From: Solirubrobacterales bacterium
Lineage (GTDB): Bacteria > Actinomycetota > Thermoleophilia > Solirubrobacterales > Solirubrobacteraceae
Assembly (NCBI GenBank): GCA_026392325.1
Contig: JAPLCH010000166.1
Coordinates: 8,628 to 14,644, forward strand
Reading direction: 5' to 3'
Length of the DNA stretch: 6,017 bases
Shown piece after piece: positions 1 to 5,888 of the stretch. The position numbers were made by a program, and so were the translations under genes. Within the stretch, counting starts at the first letter, position 1; every line of letters begins with the position of its first letter. The notes beneath the pieces were generated by a model. That model ran no database searches. It saw only the letters and a program-made list of their open reading frames with translations, and was not told the origin of the DNA.

Positions 1-2
1 TT

Positions 3-2489
3 TCCGGAACGATTGCCGGCTGGGGCCTTGACCGCGGCTACTTCGCCAACGAAGAGGCTGCCAAGTCCTTCGAGGACGAACTGACATACATCCTTCTGCA
101 TCAGATGGTTGCCTTCAACTCGCCAGTCTGGTTCAACGTTGGGTTTGAAGAGACGCCACAGTGCTCCGCCTGCTTCATCCTTTCGGTTGAGGACACGATG
201 GAGTCGATCCTCGCCTGGAACACCAAGGAAGGCAACATCTTCCGCGGCGGCTCAGGCTCAGGCATCAACCTGTCAAACATTCGCGGTTCAATGGAGACTC
301 TCAAGAAGGGCGGAACCGCTTCAGGTCCCGTCTCCTTCATGCGCGGAGCCGACTCATGGGCCGGCACCATCAAGTCAGGCGGCAAGACCCGCCGTGCGGC
401 CAAGATGGTCGTGCTTGACGTGGACCATCCGGACATTCGACAGTTCATCTGGTGCAAGGCCAAGGAAGAGGACAAGGCTGAGGCCCTCCGCGACGCAGGC
501 TTTGACATGTCGATTGACGGTGATGGCTTCACTTCGATCCAGTACCAGAACGCAAACAACTCGGTTCGTGTCACAGACGCGTTCATGACCGCAGTTGAGA
601 ACGGTGACGATTGGAATCTGATCGCACGTGCCACCGGCAAGCCTGTTGGAGAGCCAATCCCCGCCCGGGACATCATGCGCGACATTTCAGAGGCAGCATG
701 GCGTTGCGCTGACCCGGGAGTCCAGTACGACACGACGATCAACAACTGGCACACATGCCCCAACTCGGGACGAATCAACGCCTCAAACCCTTGCTCTGAG
801 TACATGCACGTTGATGACTCAGCCTGCAACCTCGCTTCGATCAACCTGATGAAGTTCCGCAATGACGACGGTTCATTCGATGTCGCAGCTTTCGAGCACG
901 TCATTGATGTCACATTCCTTGCGCAGGAGATCATCGTCGGCGCATCCTCATACCCAACGGAGGGCATTGGAGCCAACGCCGTTCGCTTCCGTCAGCTCGG
1001 CCTCGGCTACGCCAACCTAGGCGCTTTCCTCATGTCAAACGGCATGCCGTATGACTCAGATAAGGGACGTTCAACCGCAGCAGCGATCACCTCACTGATG
1101 ACAGGTCGCGCATACCGCGCCTCCGCGCGGATCGCCTCGGCAATCGGGCCTTATGAGGCATACGCGGAGAACGCTGAAGCCCATAACGGTGTTATGCGCA
1201 TGCATCGTGACGCGTCATACGAGATCGACACGGAGAACACGACCGACGAGCCACTGCTCGCAGCAGCCCAGCAGTCATGGGATGACGCGGTTGAGTTTGG
1301 CGAGGCGAGCGGTTACCGCAACGCCCAGGCCACTGTGCTCGCACCGACCGGAACGATCTCTTTCCTTATGGATTGCGACACGACTGGCGTTGAGCCTGAC
1401 TTCTCACTCGTCAAGTTCAAGGAGCTTGTCGGTGGTGGACAGATGACCATCGTCAACCGCACAGTTCCACTGGCGCTTGAGACGCTCGGCTACACCGGAG
1501 AGCAGATTGCAGAGGTCGAGGCGCACATCAACTCGAACGGCACAATCATTGGAGCCCCACACCTCAAGGACTCAGACCTTGAGGTCTTTGACGTTGCCGT
1601 CGGAGAGCGCGCCATCACCCACCTTGGACACATCAAGATGATGGGCGCAGTACAGCCATTCATCTCAGGTGCCATTTCCAAGACGGTGAACCTTCCGAGC
1701 ACTGCGACAGTCGAAGACATCGCTGACGCGTACACGGAGGCATGGCGTCTCGGCGTCAAGGCTCTGGCCATCTACCGTGACGGATCCAAGACGGCCCAAG
1801 CGCTCAAGACTGACGCCCAGGACGAGAAGGGTGCAAAGGCTGAGGAGGTCGCAGGACCACGTCGCCGACGCATGCCGCGGGAGCGCCAGTCGATCACCCA
1901 CAAGTTCTCGATCGGTGGACACGAGGGTTACATCACCGCCGGTATGTACGAGGACGGGACTGTGGGAGAGATCTTCCTCACCGACATCGGCAAGGAAGGT
2001 TCAACTCTTCGAGGAATGATGAACGCGTTTGCGACATCAATCTCCGTCGGCCTCCAATACGGCGTGCCACTTGAGACTCTGGTCAACAAGTTCTGTTACA
2101 TGAGGTTTGAGCCGGAAGGCATCACTCAGAACCCGGAGATTCCGTTCGCCAAGTCCATGCCGGACTACATCATGCGCTGGCTCGCATCCCGGTTCCTTGG
2201 AGCGGACATGCAAGAAGAGCTGGGCATCATGACCGATGCAGTCAGGGCCAAGAAGATCGCTGAGGAGACGGCAACATCCATCAACTCAGACACGGCAGGC
2301 CCGATTAACGGCGCAAATGGCGGGTCGAGTGCGCCAGCGGCTTCCCTGACGGACTCGCCGCCGGTTCAGCCAGCCAGAATGCTTGGACTGGAACTTGGGC
2401 CGGCATGTCAGCAGTGCGGTGGAATGATGCAGCGCACAGGCTCCTGCTACACGTGCCCAAGCTGCGGAAACAACACCGGCTGCGGTTGA
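3..2489 (+). CDS. nrdJ: Vitamin B12-dependent (class II) ribonucleoside-diphosphate reductase, 5' end outside the window
   Basis: Reduces ribonucleotides to deoxyribonucleotides in the cytoplasm, using adenosylcobalamin to make the catalytic thiyl radical, so it needs no oxygen and no NrdB partner. The frame is open to the left edge (first visible residues SGTIAGWGLDRGYF), so the ATG at 105 is internal. There are 828 visible residues, and I estimate that 100-150 N-terminal residues are missing. Visible signatures: NSPVWFNVG near 120-145; the first redox cysteine in CSACFIL (codons at 162 and 171); NPCSE at 786-800 with the catalytic Asn, Cys (792) and Glu; the partner redox cysteine in SACNLASINL (825); the phosphate-binding PTGTIS at 1344-1361 followed by the typical NrdJ block; RRRRMPRERQSITHKFS and a TSCPD-type region around 1860-2200; and a C-terminal zinc-ribbon/CxxC tail (2406-2486, about six cysteines). 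A low-complexity Gly/Ala/Ser/Pro linker (about 2280-2400) precedes the tail. All key residues are present and no frameshift is seen. Any cobalamin riboswitch would lie upstream, outside the window. Confidence 0.97.
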   Translation, partial: SGTIAGWGLDRGYFANEEAAKSFEDELTYILLHQMVAFNSPVWFNVGFEETPQCSACFILSVEDTMESILAWNTKEGNIFRGGSGSGINLSNIRGSMETLKKGGTASGPVSFMRGADSWAGTIKSGGKTRRAAKMVVLDVDHPDIRQFIWCKAKEEDKAEALRDAGFDMSIDGDGFTSIQYQNANNSVRVTDAFMTAVENGDDWNLIARATGKPVGEPIPARDIMRDISEAAWRCADPGVQYDTTINNWHTCPNSGRINASNPCSEYMHVDDSACNLASINLMKFRNDDGSFDVAAFEHVIDVTFLAQEIIVGASSYPTEGIGANAVRFRQLGLGYANLGAFLMSNGMPYDSDKGRSTAAAITSLMTGRAYRASARIASAIGPYEAYAENAEAHNGVMRMHRDASYEIDTENTTDEPLLAAAQQSWDDAVEFGEASGYRNAQATVLAPTGTISFLMDCDTTGVEPDFSLVKFKELVGGGQMTIVNRTVPLALETLGYTGEQIAEVEAHINSNGTIIGAPHLKDSDLEVFDVAVGERAITHLGHIKMMGAVQPFISGAISKTVNLPSTATVEDIADAYTEAWRLGVKALAIYRDGSKTAQALKTDAQDEKGAKAEEVAGPRRRRMPRERQSITHKFSIGGHEGYITAGMYEDGTVGEIFLTDIGKEGSTLRGMMNAFATSISVGLQYGVPLETLVNKFCYMRFEPEGITQNPEIPFAKSMPDYIMRWLASRFLGADMQEELGIMTDAVRAKKIAEETATSINSDTAGPINGANGGSSAPAASLTDSPPVQPARMLGLELGPACQQCGGMMQRTGSCYTCPSCGNNTGCG

Positions 2490-2496
2490 TTCAACT

Positions 2497-2512
2497 GCGG
2501 AGTTCTCCGCAC
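2497..2512. other. Short perfect hairpin between nrdJ and its terminator
   Basis: TGCGGA-GTTC-TCCGCA forms a 6-bp stem (7 bp if the closing G-C is counted), starting 8 bases after the nrdJ stop. No T-run follows it, so it is not a terminator itself. It could protect the 3' end or pause RNA polymerase ahead of the real terminator 18 bases on. The structure is seen directly; the role is inference. Confidence 0.4.
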
Positions 2513-2530
2513 ACAGATTCAGAAGTCCTG

Positions 2531-2560
2531 GGGCCCCGCAACAGCGGGGCCCTCTCTTTT
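2531..2560 (+). terminator. Intrinsic terminator of nrdJ
   Basis: A perfect 9-bp, all G/C stem (GGGCCCCGC at 2531-2539 with GCGGGGCCC at 2544-2552) has an AACA loop and is followed by the T-rich run TCTCTTTT (2553-2560). It lies 42 bases after the nrdJ stop and separates nrdJ from the next gene, so the two are probably not one operon. Confidence 0.9.
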
Positions 2561-2602
2561 GCCGTGAAGGTGGGATCCCAGGTGAACGGTGGGGCCCGGG
2601 AG

Positions 2603-2614
2603 TAGGCTCATCGC
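2603..2614 (+). promoter_or_regulatory. Putative -10 box of a leaderless promoter for the amine oxidase gene
   Basis: TAGGCT (2603-2608) fits the actinobacterial TAnnnT -10 pattern. Six bases separate it from the ATG at 2615, which places the expected transcription start on, or next to, the A of the start codon. No convincing -35 hexamer is visible about 17 bases upstream. The only SD-like run (GGGAG, 2598-2602) is weak and 12 bases from the ATG, which also favours a leaderless mRNA. The motif is seen; the function is inferred. Confidence 0.5.
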
Positions 2615-3991
2615 ATGAGCGGTATCCCTGACTTTGATGTGATTGTTGTTGGCGCCGGTTTCAGTGGCCTGGCTGCCGCTGTGGCTGTGGCCGACTCCGG
2701 CGGCAGGGTTGCGGTGCTCGAAGCACGGGACCGGGTTGGTGGTCGGGTTGAGACAGAGGACCTTGGCGGTGGAGCTTGGATTGACCTTGGGGGGACCTGG
2801 GCCGGGCCTGCGCAGGACAGGATTCTGCACATGGCTGAGAGGTTCGGTGTGGAACTTTTTGAGCAGTACGCGGACGGGAAGAACGTTGTTGACCTCGGTG
2901 GGCGTCTGCGCTCGTACTCGGGAACCATTCCCCGGGTTGGCCTTGGCCCCCTTCTGGACATGGGCCGCCTTCAGTTCAGTGCTGGTCGGGCGGCCAAGAA
3001 GGTTGACCCAGCGGCCCCGTGGGATGCGCGCAATGCAGGCTTCCTTGACGCCATCACATTGGCTGACTGGCTTCGGAACCATCGTTTTGGCGAGGTGGCC
3101 ACTAGCTTGCTCTCGATTGCCGGCCGGACTGTCTGGGGAGCTGAACCTAGGGAAATGTCAATGCTTTACGTCCTTCAGTACATAAGTTCGGCCGGTGGGC
3201 TGAACGCGCTTCTTGACACGGAGGGAGGCGGACAGCACTGGAGGTTCCAGGGCGGAGCGTCAATGGTGGCCCAGGGCATGGCATCGAGCCTTCCCCAAGG
3301 CGCGGTCAAGCTCGGCCATCCGGTCTCGGAGATTGTTGACGATGGCGCTGGTGTCACAATTTCAGGGCAGGGTCCTGATGGGCCGTTTGAGCTCCGCGGA
3401 GGGCGTGTTGTTGTGGCATTGCCATCACCGCTTCGCTCCAAGATCAGCTTCTCTCCCGAACTTCCCGTTGAGGCCGCAAGCGCAGCGACAGGATGGAAGA
3501 TGGGAAATCTCACCAAGTGCTTTGCTGTTTACGACGAGCCATTCTGGCGGAAGGATGGGTTTACGGGCGAGGCGCTCACAGATGCAGCGCCAGGGGCACT
3601 GACCTTTGACGTATCGCCACCGGACGGCAGCTGTGGAATTCTCGTCGGCTTCGCAGGTGGGGACGATGCGAGGACACTCGAGGGATTGGACAGCAATGGG
3701 CGACGGGACTTGGTGTTGGCAGGTTTTGCGCGCCTCTATGGGGAAAAGGCCCTCCGTCCGGACGGATGGTGGGAGCGGGCTTGGGGAGCCCAGGAGTGGA
3801 GCAGAGGGGGGCCCGTGGCCATCGCTCCTCCGGGGGCATTGACCTTCGCAAGAGATGCACTTGCAAAACCGTTCGGTCGCATCCACTGGGCTGGGACTGA
3901 AACGAGCCAGCTGCGTGCGGGTTTCATTGACGGCGCTATCCGTTCAGGTGAGCGTGCGGCTTCCGAAGCAATAGGTTTTGCGGAGTTTTAA
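2615..3991 (+). CDS. FAD-dependent oxidoreductase of the flavin amine oxidase family
   Basis: A 458-aa protein, the usual length for bacterial members of the family (monoamine/polyamine oxidases and relatives), which oxidise an amine or related C-N/C-C bond at a flavin. The N-terminus has the Rossmann dinucleotide motif G13-A-G15-F-S-G18, the ribose-binding acidic residue E36 (LEARDRVGGR) and the GG doublet at 42-43, then DLGGTW. The C-terminus has HWAGTETS (AGTETS at 426-431) and GFIDGAIRSGERAA, the second FAD-contact block. K301 in LTKCF matches the flavin-N5 lysine of monoamine oxidases. Differences: the flavin-linking Cys of SGGCY is replaced in RGGPVAIAPPG (397-407), so FAD should be non-covalent, and the two cage tyrosines are replaced (V401/A402 region and F437). 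No signal peptide or C-terminal membrane anchor is seen, so it is probably cytosolic. It starts with a probable leaderless ATG at 2615 and stops with TAA. The substrate is unknown; a carotenoid/protoporphyrinogen-type or orphan oxidase is possible. Confidence 0.9.
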   Translation: MSGIPDFDVIVVGAGFSGLAAAVAVADSGGRVAVLEARDRVGGRVETEDLGGGAWIDLGGTWAGPAQDRILHMAERFGVELFEQYADGKNVVDLGGRLRSYSGTIPRVGLGPLLDMGRLQFSAGRAAKKVDPAAPWDARNAGFLDAITLADWLRNHRFGEVATSLLSIAGRTVWGAEPREMSMLYVLQYISSAGGLNALLDTEGGGQHWRFQGGASMVAQGMASSLPQGAVKLGHPVSEIVDDGAGVTISGQGPDGPFELRGGRVVVALPSPLRSKISFSPELPVEAASAATGWKMGNLTKCFAVYDEPFWRKDGFTGEALTDAAPGALTFDVSPPDGSCGILVGFAGGDDARTLEGLDSNGRRDLVLAGFARLYGEKALRPDGWWERAWGAQEWSRGGPVAIAPPGALTFARDALAKPFGRIHWAGTETSQLRAGFIDGAIRSGERAASEAIGFAEF

Positions 3992-4030
3992 CCTCGCTGC
4001 TTCGGTTCTTACCTAGTCCTTACTAAGTAG

Positions 4031-4068
4031 TTGCCCGCAGTTTGTTCAGCGGGTATAAAGATGGTGGC
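4031..4068 (+). promoter_or_regulatory. Putative promoter upstream of the third gene, with a small inverted repeat in the spacer
   Basis: TTGCCC (4031-4036, 4 of 6 to TTGACA), a 17-bp spacer and TATAAA (4054-4059, 5 of 6 to TATAAT) make a good sigma-70/SigA-type promoter. The start should fall around 4066-4069, next to the ATG at 4069, again suggesting a leaderless transcript. A 5-bp inverted repeat, CCCGC (4034-4038) and GCGGG (4049-4053), occupies the -35/-10 interval and could be an operator or chance. No clear intrinsic terminator is seen between the amine oxidase stop at 3991 and this promoter. Confidence 0.5.
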
Positions 4069-4105
4069 ATGAACAACACCGCGATTTACCTCACCCGTTG
4101 CCCCC
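4069..4105 (+). other. Probable true 5' end of the third gene, out of frame with its body (C-run frameshift)
   Basis: The ATG at 4069 opens NNTAIYLTR and continues to a TGA only at 4222-4224, in the frame one base away from the body. At 4101-4105 there is a run of five C. One extra C there would join MNNTAIYLTRC directly to PPSHAYHVNDVGFS and give a protein of about 498 residues starting at the promoter-proximal ATG. This may be a sequencing or assembly error, a real inactivating deletion, or a -1 ribosomal slip on CCC-CCG. The frames are seen directly; the repair is inference. Confidence 0.45.
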
Positions 4106-5564
4106 GTCTCATGCGTACCATGTCAACGATGTGGGATTCAGCCTCGCCACTCCGGCTGGGCAGACATGGGTTTATGGCGACTCTTGGAACAACGGGGTTT
4201 TCATTCGCAATGCGATCACTCTGAACAATGCCTACGTAGGAACCCTTCGTGGCGTTCCAGCTGGCAGTTGGGTCTGGCCAGGTGCACCGTTCGAGCTTCC
4301 TAACGGACATGTCGCAATGTACGGGGCTGAGGTCAAGCAGGTAACACCAGGTCCATGGGGCTTCCAGCTCCAAGGCGGCATCCGCGCGGAGTTCGATCCA
4401 GCGCATGCAGGGCAGGCAACCGTAACGGCAATGCCACGCCCGGCAACCATCTGGGCGGCTGCGGCGGCCAAGGACCCAACCTCGGCAGCTCAGTACGTGT
4501 ACGGCATTGATGGCAGCCACCATGCGCACGTCGCACAAGTGGACACCAATGGCAGCGTTACAGAAATCCGCACGATGGGCGGCACAATCTCCGGTCAGTT
4601 CACTGTTCTCCAAGAGCCAAGCGGTGGCTGGTGGATGGTTGGGCAACTTCCTTACCTGTCACGTCGCGTGGTCGCATACCCACTTTCCGGTCCTGCCGGC
4701 AAGGTCACCGGGCCAGCACTCAAGTTGATCACCCTTCCAAGCCCCGGAGCAACCAGGTACACATATGCGGGGACGATTCACCCTGAAATGAACGGACTCC
4801 TTACCTGGGCGGTAAACGGCACCGGGGCGGGAACTCCTTACGGACTTCAGCGTCAGGCAGCGTTCTGGCCACTCGCGCTTACCTACGCGAAGGCGGCAGC
4901 TGGTGTAACGGCAACCGCTGCACGCGTACATACAGCTGCGGCCACGGCAGCAGCCGACAAGGTTGTGCTCTGGGCCTCGACCAAGCAGGCTGAGCTCCAG
5001 ACAGAGCTCTCAGCGGCAGCTGAGATCGACACGAGCCAAAACTGGTTGGCACCGCTGCCCGACCCACTCGCAACCGGGCTTGACGCCAACTCGGGCGCCC
5101 CAGCATTCTGGGAATTCCAAGGCAATCAGACTCAGCCTCCAGTCGGAGAGGACTCCGATGGGGGCGGCGACTTCATCGTCCCATCGTCCGATTCCGGATA
5201 TAAGGCCCAGCAGGTTGCTGCTAGGGCGGCAGATGCTGCGGCCAAGACGGCTCTGGCTGATGCAGTTGCTCAACAGAAGGCCGCCGATCAGGCTGCACGG
5301 GCAGCCCAGAAGCAAGCAGACGCACAGCAGAAGGCTGCTGAAGCGCAAGGCAAGGCAGCCCAGAAGGCAGCTGAGAAGGCAGCCCAGAAGGCGCAGAAGG
5401 ATGCAGAGAAGGCTCAGGCTGCGGCTGACAAGGCAGTCGAGAAGGCCAAGGACGACGCTGCCAAGGCTGCTGAGGCTGCCAAGAAGGCAAATGGCAAGGG
5501 ACGCACATCCTGGGGTCTTGTTGCGGGAGCAGGGGTTGTCTCCAGAATCCTCGGTCGCAACTGA
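4098..5564 (+). CDS. Unknown protein: beta-rich (possibly propeller-like) domain plus long Ala/Lys-rich helical tail; start uncertain, possible frameshift
   Basis: Not recognised as a named gene. Read from the TTG at 4098 it has 488 residues. Residues 9-262 are rich in Gly, Trp, Tyr and Val with repeated strand-like blocks: VNDVGFSL, then QTWVYGDSWNNG (GDSW at 27-30), GHVAMYG, GGWWMVGQLPYLSRRVVAYPLSG, YTYAGTIHPEMNGLLTW. The NDVGFS...W(V/L)xGDxW pattern recalls secreted propeller-like domains such as the DUF4185/DUF5005 type; this is a weak recollection, not a match. Residues 263-310 are Ala-rich; 349-367 form an acidic Gly/Ser linker; 368-465 are an almost uninterrupted Ala/Lys/Gln/Glu helix; 472-485 are a short hydrophobic stretch (WGLVAGAGVV) ending ILGRN. 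The body frame is open only from 4059 and has no ATG or GTG before GTG 4131, no SD near the TTG and no signal peptide. An ATG at 4069, right after the promoter, is one frame off. It has its own terminator downstream. Confidence 0.75.
   Translation: MPPSHAYHVNDVGFSLATPAGQTWVYGDSWNNGVFIRNAITLNNAYVGTLRGVPAGSWVWPGAPFELPNGHVAMYGAEVKQVTPGPWGFQLQGGIRAEFDPAHAGQATVTAMPRPATIWAAAAAKDPTSAAQYVYGIDGSHHAHVAQVDTNGSVTEIRTMGGTISGQFTVLQEPSGGWWMVGQLPYLSRRVVAYPLSGPAGKVTGPALKLITLPSPGATRYTYAGTIHPEMNGLLTWAVNGTGAGTPYGLQRQAAFWPLALTYAKAAAGVTATAARVHTAAATAAADKVVLWASTKQAELQTELSAAAEIDTSQNWLAPLPDPLATGLDANSGAPAFWEFQGNQTQPPVGEDSDGGGDFIVPSSDSGYKAQQVAARAADAAAKTALADAVAQQKAADQAARAAQKQADAQQKAAEAQGKAAQKAAEKAAQKAQKDAEKAQAAADKAVEKAKDDAAKAAEAAKKANGKGRTSWGLVAGAGVVSRILGRN
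5199..5492 (+). repeat. Low-complexity DNA encoding the Ala/Lys/Gln/Glu helical tail
   Basis: Imperfect repeats built from short units such as CAGAAGGC, GCAGCC and GCTGAGAAGGC encode about 98 residues of AAQKAAEKAAQKA-type sequence (TolA-like in composition). The composition predicts a long rigid, charged helix rather than a classical heptad coiled coil, because large hydrophobic residues are nearly absent. Such tails can act as spacers across a cell wall or as nucleic-acid/polyanion binders. Because the DNA is repetitive, it creates long spurious open frames on both strands, and its length may vary between strains. Confidence 0.7.
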
Positions 5565-5591
5565 TCCGCATCCCACTCAATAACTGGTTTT

Positions 5592-5788
5592 ACAGGACGC
5601 CCCCGGCCAATGGCCGGGGGCGTAACTGTTTTTCAGCCCTTTTCAGTCGGCTTCACCTTCTCTTTGCGTCGGCCGCCCTAGCTTGAGAAAACAACGGGGG
5701 TCCGTCCGAAGGGAATCTGAGAATGAGAATCATCAAGGCAACAAGCAACTTCGCAGTGAGGGTGACAGCAGCGGGAGTAATGAGCGTA
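5592..5788 (+). repeat. Left arm of a large imperfect inverted repeat
   Basis: This arm pairs with the complement of 5823-6017. Hand alignment shows roughly 85-90% identity with a few 1-3 base gaps, and a perfect 43-base block (5733-5775 with 5836-5878). From outside in it holds a terminator, the shared leader CTTCACCTTCTCTTT (5651-5665), CGCCCTAGCTT with a -10-like TAGCTT (5679-5684), a purine run AAGGGA (5709-5714) as SD, the ATG at 5723, and the first codons of a signal peptide. Confidence 0.9.
5598..5633 (+). terminator. Intrinsic terminator of the third gene, inside the left repeat arm
   Basis: An 11-bp G/C-rich stem (CGCCCCCGGCC at 5598-5608 with GGCCGGGGGCG at 5612-5622) with an AAT loop is followed, after TAACTG, by TTTTT (5629-5633). 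It lies 33 bases past the stop at 5564. It is repeated almost exactly, in the opposite orientation, at the right end of the window. Confidence 0.85.
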
Positions 5789-5878
5789 GTCCTCGCAGTG
5801 GTTCCCGCAGCAGGGGCAGCACGACGGTCATTACCCCCGCTGCTGTCACCCTCACTGCGAAGTTGCTTGTTGCCTTGA
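5723..5878 (+). pseudogene. Truncated 5' end of a secreted-protein gene (left arm signal peptide)
   Basis: The ATG at 5723 has an SD-like AAGGGA 8 bases upstream. The 51-residue product begins MRIIKATSNFAVR, a positively charged n-region, followed by the hydrophobic VTAAGVMSVVLAVVP and AAGAA, a good Sec signal peptide with an AxA-type cleavage site near residue 33. After about residue 33 the frame enters the reverse complement of the opposite arm and reads RRSLPPLLSPSLRSCLLP to a TGA, which does not look like a mature protein. The gene body is therefore missing. I infer the remnant of a gene for an exported protein. A genuine 51-aa secreted peptide is possible but less likely. TAGCTT at 5679-5684 could be its -10; no good -35 is seen. 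Confidence 0.5.
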
Positions 5879-5888
5879 CGATTCTCAT
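5733..5888 (-). pseudogene. Truncated 5' end of a paralogous secreted-protein gene (right arm signal peptide)
   Basis: On the minus strand the ATG at 5888-5886 is preceded by a good SD (GGAGGGAG). The 51-residue product begins MRIVKATSNFAVR and runs VTAAGVMTVVLPLL before turning into REPLRGLRSLLPLL, the antisense of the left arm. Residues 1-24 match the left-arm peptide except I4V and S21T. Other codon differences there (GGA/GGG, GTA/GTC, GTC/GTG, CTC/CTG) are synonymous, which is what two diverged, selected coding copies would show. No AxA site follows in this direction, so the copy seems cut inside the signal peptide. Its body is absent. Confidence 0.5.
5789..5822. other. Central non-palindromic segment between the inverted arms
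   Basis: About 34 bp around the symmetry centre (near 5805/5806) do not pair. Read rightwards it finishes a signal peptide (VVLAVVPAAGAA). Read leftwards it gives VVLPLLREPLR. GCAGCAGGGGCAGCA makes sense as coding in both directions, so the join between the two genes may lie in this shared stretch. Confidence 0.55.

Noticed and set aside
105..107. ATG at 105 as the start of nrdJ
   Set aside because: The same frame continues to the left edge with conserved NrdJ-like residues (GTIAGWGLDRGYF), so this Met is internal and the gene is cut by the window edge.
101..976. Long minus-strand open frame (291 codons) opposite nrdJ
   Set aside because: It is the antisense of highly conserved NrdJ codons, has no recognisable motif, and exists because the codon bias leaves few stops on the opposite strand.
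2519..3082. Minus-strand frames over the 5' half of the amine oxidase gene
   Set aside because: They overlap clear FAD-motif coding sequence and the nrdJ terminator and show no motif of their own.
4019..4027. Short palindrome CTTACTAAG after the amine oxidase gene as a terminator or operator
   Set aside because: It has a four-base half-site with one central base, no G/C-rich stem and no T-run; it could easily be chance.
4042..4068. ATG at 4042 as the start of a small separate gene ending at 4224
   Set aside because: It lies inside the promoter spacer, and the downstream part of that frame overlaps the conserved start of the third gene's body. Only the 4069-4105 part is considered plausible, as a displaced N-terminus.
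4963..5583. Long alternative frames on both strands over the Ala/Lys-rich region (Arg-rich plus frame; Leu/Cys-rich minus frames at 5010-5576 and 5221-5580)
   Set aside because: They are low-complexity shadows of the repetitive helical tail in the frame of the third gene and have no start context or domain.
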